Source: Echria macrotheca
Taxonomy: Eukaryota; Ascomycota; Sordariomycetes; Sordariales; Schizotheciaceae
Assembly: GCA_030411725.1 (NCBI GenBank)
Contig: MU839838.1
Location: 744,001 to 808,000 of the forward strand
DNA length: 64,000 nucleotides
Reading direction: 5' to 3'
Both the position numbers and the translations under genes were made by a program. Positions 57,304 through 64,000 of the stretch are shown here, piece by piece. A model generated the notes under the pieces. That model was given only the letters and a program-made list of their open reading frames with translations. It ran no database searches and was not told the origin of the DNA. Numbering within the stretch: position 1 is the stretch's first letter; each line of letters starts with the position of its first letter.

Positions 57304-58689
57304 ATTTGTTTATCTACCTAGAGATGGGCTGGGGGATGGATGGGGTGGGATGTGTGTACTATAGAGTGTTTTTGTTCTGCATTTGGTAGCCGAGGGTGGA
57401 TAAGTAGGTTGCTCGTGATGAGTTGCTTGCTGCTGGGATAATTCATGGAGTTTGGAGGTTAAAATTTGTCACGAGGGTGTGTCCGTGATCTTGTTGTCAG
57501 TGATGAATGTCTGTATTCTGGATGGGCTCGTGTCACTCATGGACCGGACTTGGTGGTCTTGATATTTCTCGCGAGAGTCGTGTCGTGATCCGCATTGTCA
57601 CTCGTAATCGTTGCCATCATGGGCTGCCGCATATCCCCACAGAACAACCGTATTGTGGGGGCTGAGACTTATCGCGAGGTTGTCTCCGTGAACCAGTTGT
57701 CAGTGACGAATGTCTGTATGATGGACGGGCTCATGTCAGTTATGGGACGGAGTTGGTGGTCTTGATAATTGTCGCGAGAGTCGTGTCGTGGTGTTTCTCG
57801 TCATCACCCGCACAAGTCTGATCACGGGAAAGCACATATCCCCACAGAACAGTATTGGAGGCTGAGTCTTCTTGCGAGATCATGTCGTGGTATTGTACCA
57901 TCATCACACGCAAACATCTGGATCACTGGCAGGTAGGTCCATGGCAATCACAGAGGCAGTCAGTCACAAAGTGCAACAGAAATGTACCGGCGCGCCACCA
58001 CCCTGCCCCGTAGACTTTGCCCCCAAAAGTGATCCCGGAAGAAACACCATCGCGGCACGAAGCAGGGCGGCTTCCACTCCACCCGCCACCCCTGGGAAGC
58101 CGATATCCTCCAGCTCCCCCCAGATGACGCCGGCGGTCTACAACAGTGCCAGGCTGCTTGACGAACGGGGATCAAGCCCCAGACGCAGCAGACGAGGATG
58201 TTGCAGACACATTTGATATACCGCTCGGAATACAGGGCATCAAGGATGGATCTCGCCTTGTGCTCCACCAAGCCGTGCGGATTTGAGTTCAAGAGACAGA
58301 AGAAAAAAAGTCACGCGAAGCTAAGACATCACCATTCCCTGTCGTGTTCTCAATGTCGCTACTCAAACCAACCCATGGGTATCTCGGAGTAGTGGCTTGC
58401 ACTTACTCACCCTCACCCTACCGGGCATGCTATCCACGCATCCCTTTCCAACAACTCCCAACGCGACGCGAACTTCCACAGCAGCATTCGTCTGGCAACC
58501 TGTCACTCTTTGACTAAAACCCGCTCCGCCGTCGTCAACTCAGACATCGCCAGGAAAGGTCCCATCCCAGAAATGCACCGCTCTCCGCTTAGGCGAGCGA
58601 CCATGCTCAAAGAACCTGCGGCGACCGCCTTCGCTCATGTACCGCGTCCGAACGCCAGGGACCACAATGCTCTCTTGCTCTGGAGACTC
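57304..58689. other. Intergenic with a tandem duplication
   Basis: The first part is the 3' flank of the LEA-like gene; the middle holds the 203-base tandem repeat; the remainder (about 57.93-58.69 kb) has no convincing gene on either strand and borders the 3' end of the Nup37-like gene. Confidence 0.5.
57470..57925. repeat. Diverged tandem duplication, 203-base period
   Basis: GTTGTCAGTGA occurs at 57493 and 57696; GGTGGTCTTGATA at 57552 and 57755; CGCGAGAGTCGTGTCGTG follows each; CATATCCCCACAGAAC near 57630 and 57834. The spacing is a constant 203-204 bases. A partial third copy follows (GCGAGATCATGTCGTGG near 57875). No conserved open frame spans the units. Confidence 0.85.
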
Positions 58690-60953
58690 CTAACCCTCTT
58701 CGAAAAAGACGCGCTTGGTCCCGCGCTCCCGCTCCGTTTCCATCTGCTCCAGCTCCCGGTCAATCTCCATAATGTCCATGATCTCCTGGTCCACATCCCG
58801 GTTCTCCGCCAGCTCCTCGTCGTCCGGAACATCAGCGGCGTTATCAAGGTCGCCAACGAAGAGTAGCCCCGTGGTGCGTGGCTGGCTTCCTGTTACGCTC
58901 TCCTCCGGGGCTTCCGTTGACGGCAGAACATCCATCTCGTCGACGCTGTCAAATACTCCCTTCACAGGGGCTCGGGTCCGCAACATGCCCCCGGGCCGTT
59001 GCGAGACACTCAGATTGAAGGTCACACTGGGTGGCTTTTCTGGGTTTGGATACGCAATGATGGCCTTTGCTGCTTTGAGTTCTGCGCGTGGCTTCTTGCG
59101 TGCCCCCAGAAGTCGGCTGGTTAAAGAAGTAGTGTCCTCAGTTTCGTGAACGACAACAATCCGGCTCTCTCCCTGCAGGAGAACTTCGATTGGAAGACCG
59201 TCATGCCCATCCTCATTGGAGCTCGAGGCTCGGTTCGTCTTCGGAATGCCGGCTGCGCCCGTGCATCTCTCCCCCAACAGGCCGACACTGAGGTCGAGTA
59301 GGCGGATCATACGTGTCGGCTGAGAGCCGCTCCAGAGGTTCACACCGCCGCCCGCGGCACGGCGGGTTTGAGAGTCCCAGAAGCGCGTTATGACTGGAAT
59401 AACGGCGACAATAGGGTCCGCACCAGCTAGCCAGAGAATTGCACTCTCGTCTCCGGCCACTGCAGCGTTGGAAGAAGCGTGCCGGGTCACACTAATGCCT
59501 CCCCGTACCGTGACGAGCTTCTCGGCGCCCCCTGTTATGGAAGCCGCAACAGCATCGCGTCGGGTGTGGGGCGTCATGGGCACGAACTCGCCGGATCCCG
59601 GAGCTGCTGGCGACTTTTGAGTGGCCGGGTTTCGCAGAGGGCTAGTTCCTTCGAGGTGACCGGTGACTGAAAATGCTGTAATCGCCGAGCCACGCAGAGT
59701 AGCGCTTGCCTTGGTGAAAAGACCTGACCCCGAGTTGCTTGATGGGCTTGCGCCATCGATATCCCAGATACCCCACTGACCGTCGGCGAGGAGTGTCATA
59801 ATCGCATGGCCATTGGCAATCCACTCCGCAGCAACTATCGGCTTTCGGGCAGTAGACGTAGCAGAACCCCGAGCGAATGGCGGGTAGAGAGACAACTGCC
59901 ATGATCCTTGGCTGGGGAATGGGCCTTCTGATGTTTCTTCATTGGGAAGAGATGCAACGGTATAATCGTAGACCCGCACAGCCTGGGATGGTGATACGAC
60001 CAGAAGTTGGGTAATGTGAATCGGGTTGAAAGAGATGCTGGTTAGCGGCGCTGGCAGGTATTCGGCCTGAAACGGCTCGACACGGGTTGTATTGCCCCGT
60101 TTCGCGTCTAGAGGGACATCCCAGAGCCGTAAGGTGCCGCTGGCCTCCCGTGAATGCGCTGCAACAATGGCCCGGGTGGCTGGTTGAGAAGCTCTGCGCT
60201 CTGTCGATCTGCTTCGCGAACCCGTGTTCGGTTTGACCAACGTGATGGCTACCCCATCGCAGGGCCGGCTCTGTCCTCCCAAGAGTGTCACGGTCTCGCC
60301 CCATAGACCTTGGCCAGCGTTTCCAGCGAGGAGATTCTGGCGCAATTCTGGTCTAGCTTTGCTCTCGTGTGAAGGGGGCGTGAGCGGGAGCGTGATGAGG
60401 TAGACGTCGCTATTAGCGCAGGCGACCGCGAAGACCAGCTTCTCCCGTAGAATTTGCGCACCGTTCCACGCAGCATCTTCTGAGCTACAATGTGGCATCG
60501 GAAGCACAGCCAGGTGAAGGGCGGCGGAGCCGAGCGAGAGATCCAAGGTCTGGATAATGTCGGGGAGCGCGTTGGTGTTTGCAGTTGGCGTGTCCTCGAA
60601 TTCGGGCTTGTCGACGAACGGTTTCGAAGCAGCTGGAGCTTCGTCATCCGAGTCTATGATCATGACCACGTCGCTGGAAGACCCGCCATTCTGCTTCTCC
60701 GGAGCTGCGGGTTTGGGGGTCTTGAGCCGCTTTCCGCCTCGCCAGACCACAGTAACTCCATTTTCATGGCCGTAAAGGAGGATTGTGGCGCCCTGTGGTG
60801 ATCGGACAGGGTATGTCTTTACATTGTGCAATCGGCGGCTGAGGGTATATCTGCGATGCCAGCGGTTAGCTTGGATGGAATTTCCAGGAACAGGAAGCGG
60901 TACGTGTGCTGCGTGTTCTGCGCCGTGCGCCGAATTCTCGGAGTCGGCTGCAT
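58690..60953 (-). CDS. Nup37-like WD-repeat nucleoporin
   Basis: Probably the fungal counterpart of Nup37, a beta-propeller subunit of the Y-shaped (Nup107-160) nuclear-pore complex. Two exons (60904-60953, 58690-60850) joined across a 53-base intron (GTACCG donor, GCTAACC branch site, GCAG acceptor) give 736 residues. The long frame has no ATG near its 5' end. Adding the upstream exon gives MQPTPRIRRTAQNTQHTYTL, then LHNVKTYPVRSPQGATILLY and GHENGVTVVWRGGKRL, the expected start of this family. WD-type blades are diffuse (GTLRLWDVPLDAKRG, LLADGQWGIWDIDGA, LLVVSPSQAVRVYDY), with Ser-rich acidic insertions. The C-terminus is strongly acidic and helical (DVDQEIMDIMEIDRELEQME). Fungal members are larger than the animal protein (about 330 residues), consistent with this length. 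A generic WD-repeat protein is the alternative. Confidence 0.75.
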
Positions 60954-63900
60954 TGCGACTCGATACCGGAAAGAAGTACAGCAGGGAATGTGATATGCTA
61001 AGTCATATCGTTTGAGGCCGTAGATGTGGAGGCGAATTGAGAAAGCCACAGAAATGGCTAGTTGGTTTTGAGACGATGAACTGCCAACGTTGAAGCTTCA
61101 AGCTCGCGTCAACACGCGCCGGGAGCTTGGACCTCTGTGGACCCCACCAGAACATTTTTTCAACCCTAACCCTTGTCGCTTGGACTCGACGCTAAGAAGC
61201 CGACGCCAAGAAGCAAACGACAACGTCAAGCGATCCATTTCAACAACTTCGAGAGATTCCAAACTCAAAGCTTACAATGTACACAAAACCGACTCGATTG
61301 GTTCTCGGTATCTTTAGAAAGGGTGTGGGAAAGGCTCACGGCAGTCGGGACAGCTGTATGAACACTACCGAGGCAACTGTCGAAAAGAGACATGCTTTCC
61401 CGAAGCAAGAAGACCCGATCTGGATCTGCTTGCATTGTCCACCGTATCTGCCAGCCGGCTTCAATCCGGGCCACTGCCGGAACAGACTTCTGAATAAGCG
61501 CCGAATTAGGGTTCTCAGGGTGGCGTTCCTGCCGGGAATCAGCTTGGTCTATTTGATCTAGCATATCCTATAGGGAAAAGGCTTCTCCATCCGTACAACC
61601 GCCAAATCTCTAGAGAGTGGCGTTTTGCAATCGACACGACTGGCTCCAAGTTCGCTAAAAACGCCACACGGCTGGTATGAGGCCAGTGTGGACCGGTACT
61701 TGCGAGCCGGCAATGTCTGGGAGAATGCTCAGAGATTCGCAAAAGTTCGCAATAGCGGCAGCATTGGCGCGCTTCAGATAGGTGAGGTGACGCATGTCAA
61801 TGCAGCTGTATGCGCCCGAGGAGCGTCAAAAACTTCTAGAATACAAAAACTCGGCAGAAAGATGTCTTTTCTTTTCTCCACGAATCGCAAAGGGCTATGC
61901 TTTCCCAGCGATGCGAACAGATAAAATTCGCCTATTCTTCCCAGCGCTGCGAACAGACAGCGTTCGCAGAAGATCGGTGGATATAAGGTTAATAGCCGGA
62001 TATAAATACGCACGAGGGGAAAAAACCCAGGGCAAATGCTACGCTACAAGTGTAACAGTTGATCGCTTCCCGGAAACCGGCGCCCACGTGACGTAGCGCC
62101 GCCGTAACAAGTATTTTTTTGCGATTGTAGAGTAGACTAAAGTTTCAGCTCTGCCGAACGGTTTTCTGGACGTCTTTCTCAAAAACACAATCTGGACTTT
62201 CAAATTCAACATCCTCCACGAAATGACCACCCCTCCCGCTTTGCATGTCACATGGCGTTTGCACTTCTCGGCCAAGCGAGGCACGATAAATGACAAAAAT
62301 TTGCAGCAAGCCACGCCTGCGACGTTTGGCAGGTCGAAAGGGCCCAGCAGTGATCCAAGCCCACCCCAGACTGTCGCAGGATCGCCGAAAGAGCAACAAC
62401 GGCACGCTCAATGCGCGGGGCGGGAACCCCAGACGCCTCGCGGCAGGCGTTTTCGACTACCGCTGCATGACGGTCCGATTGCGATGTTCCGTGTGTGTAA
62501 GCCGTGACACACCGACTTTGTCCAAAGTGTGTGGTTGCCTCCCTCGGCTGCTTTCCGAGTCGGCTCCGTGAGGCCGACACGGCCGCGAACAGTTTTCAGT
62601 CTCCGTCCTCCTCCACCGCCCGCCCCCACCGGAGAGCGTTCACCGGAAAGCGTTCTGACGACGACCAGTTGATTTGATAGTCGCGAACAGAGAGCCAAGA
62701 CTGCAGTGCCCCGGAACCACGCAGACAAAAGTCGATGGACCATGTTCCATTGGCGAGGCAATAAAGGGTCGTTATGAGCCTGGTCTCAAGATAACTAGGC
62801 CATCCCAGGCCCTCAGCCGTCGTCTCCAGACGCAGTCGATATCGGGATATTGTCCGCGAAAGCACCGGCCCATCCCCCTTGCAGCTTCTCCAAAACCGAC
62901 CAGGGCCATGTCCACGGGATGCTGCAGCTTCTCCAACAAGCATCCGACCCACACGTGGGCGCTGGCTGAAGTCCAGATTCATAGATATTGCGCTATAGGC
63001 TATAGGCCCGGATAAATATACGGAATTGCAACAATCATTCCGAGGTCCAGTTTCCGCCGACCTGGCTGGCCCGTTCACCAAGCTTTTCCGCCCAGAGGCC
63101 AAGCAGGCCAAGCTCATCGCTGGCGACTTTGTCGTGCCATTGATCGACGGCGAGCGTGTTTCTGGGTCGTCGAGCCTTGGCAATATCTCTTGGCTCTCTG
63201 TGATGATAGAAACACCAACACGGCCAACCACAGGACCTCAATTGTAAGGCCACAGGACGTGTGCTGTGATCGCGGGCCGGCCCCATGTGTCCCCAGCATC
63301 GGGCATGGTGCCGGCATTCTTGTCAGTACAGGCCGCGTGGCGAGGAGAAAGCCCAAAGTGGCAGAAAGCTCCGTATGATCCGTCCGGGGTAGCGGGATTG
63401 CCCCGCAAAGAATGAGTGCCCCGCAAACTTTGTTTCCGTCTCCCGTGGATTGCGAGGGGAGCACGGCCGATCCTGGATAAAGTCGAATTCCATCGGGCGA
63501 CCCTGGGCGGCCCTGGGCGGCCCTACGAACGTATGATCCTACCAGACCAGCTTGGCCACTGAGGATAACCCGGTCCGTTTCACCAAGTTGCCCCCCATTT
63601 GATCAATCCCAGGGCCAAGAAACGTATAGATGGACCGGTTGTTTTTCCCTGTATTCGATTCGCGCGCCTGCAATCGTTTTGATATGGGCAGCTTTTTAGA
63701 GAGAGAGACAGGGTCCAGTGACTTTGTTCTTGTGGCAAACCAAGGCAGCCAGCCGCGGCACGCCCTACTCGTTAACCATTCCATATGCACCACCCATCCA
63801 TATGGATCTCCTATTCCATATGGATCACGCTCCGGTGAAAACCCCCGGGGGTGATTTACCCGACCGACGCGGGTGAGAAGGCGGGCGGTGGCTTGCCCAG
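60954..63900. other. Gene-poor right flank
   Basis: No gene recognised. Open stretches at 61277-61561 (plus), 62223-62507 (plus) and 62596-63231 (minus, 211 codons) have no known motif. CCACGTGACGTAGC at 62085-62098 merges an E-box (CACGTG) with a CRE-like TGACGT. TTCCCAGCG[A/C]TGCGAACAGA is repeated at 61902 and 61938, CCCTGGGCGG recurs near 63500-63523, and three CCATATG palindromes occur at about 63781-63826. Confidence 0.4.
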
Positions 63901-63907
63901 TGCCGTG

Positions 63908-63913
63908 TATAAG
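63908..63913 (+). promoter_or_regulatory. Probable TATA box of a gene beyond the right edge
   Basis: TATAAG is followed by a CT/CA-rich leader (CCACCTCTTCGTCTGAATCT) running to the end of the window, the usual look of a fungal core promoter and 5' leader. The coding start is outside the window. Confidence 0.45.
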
Positions 63914-64000
63914 AGACTGCCGATGTCCACCTCTTCGTCTGAATCTCTCGACCGAGCAGCCAGCCGCACAACTCGAGACAAGCCAGCTCGCCTTCTTCTT

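Noticed and set aside
62596..63231. 211-codon minus-strand frame near the right edge
   Set aside because: No motif, no splice-supported extension, and the opposite strand is equally open. Left as unassigned.

Overview
The window reads as nuclear DNA of a filamentous ascomycete (Pezizomycotina, most likely Sordariomycetes, perhaps Sordariales). Genes are split by short GT-AG introns of about 40-85 bases, many with CTAAC/CTGAC-like branch sites. Genes lie singly on both strands, separated by 0.3-3.7 kb of non-coding DNA. Family content is typical of that group: PalA/Rim20, Swi5/Ace2-type factor, WSC sensor, MYND/DUF4470 protein, Pth11-like rhodopsin-domain protein, Nup37-like WD protein. I found no complete tRNA, rRNA, CRISPR or prokaryotic-style operon.

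Layout. 1-4.7 kb: gene-poor, with a decayed gene at 0.8-1.4 kb carrying stop codons of the type C-to-T mutation makes. 4.8-6.5 kb: cytochrome P450 (-). 10.2-13.0 kb: palA (+), converging on a 360-residue unknown (-). 16.1-17.7 kb: flotillin (+). 18.5-22.0 kb: 1134-residue low-complexity, AT-hook-like protein (+). 22.2-27.3 kb: a large MYND gene (-) bracketed by two inverted copies of one roughly 430-base terminal-inverted-repeat element. 28.1-30.8 kb: Swi5/Ace2-like zinc-finger factor (-). 32-37 kb: three secreted-protein genes among decayed DNA. 37.6-38.1 kb: helicase-like remnant. 40.4-41.7 kb: secreted BNR/Asp-box glycosidase-like protein (+). 42.2-43.2 kb: unknown (+). 46.6-47.6 kb: WSC membrane sensor (+). 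49.9-51.5 kb and 52.8-54.1 kb: a P450 (-) and a Pth11-like seven-helix protein (+), divergent. 55.1-57.3 kb: mitochondrial enoyl-CoA hydratase (AUH-like) and a small LEA-like mitochondrial protein. 58.7-61.0 kb: Nup37-like nucleoporin (-). The last 3 kb ends with a TATA box and leader for a gene beyond the edge.

The genes do not form one pathway. Conserved housekeeping or signalling genes (palA, flotillin, Swi5/Ace2, Nup37, AUH, WSC) alternate with accessory ones (two P450s, secreted proteins, the MYND gene). The most unusual features are in the repeats: the mirrored element pair around the MYND gene; a 10-base palindrome (TACCTAGGTA) recurring in intergenic DNA and apparently inserted in one copy of that element; a dispersed ~90-base hairpin-bearing repeat; and two diverged ~200-base tandem duplications. 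Exon boundaries were assigned by hand from splice signals and reading-frame continuity, with no transcript evidence.
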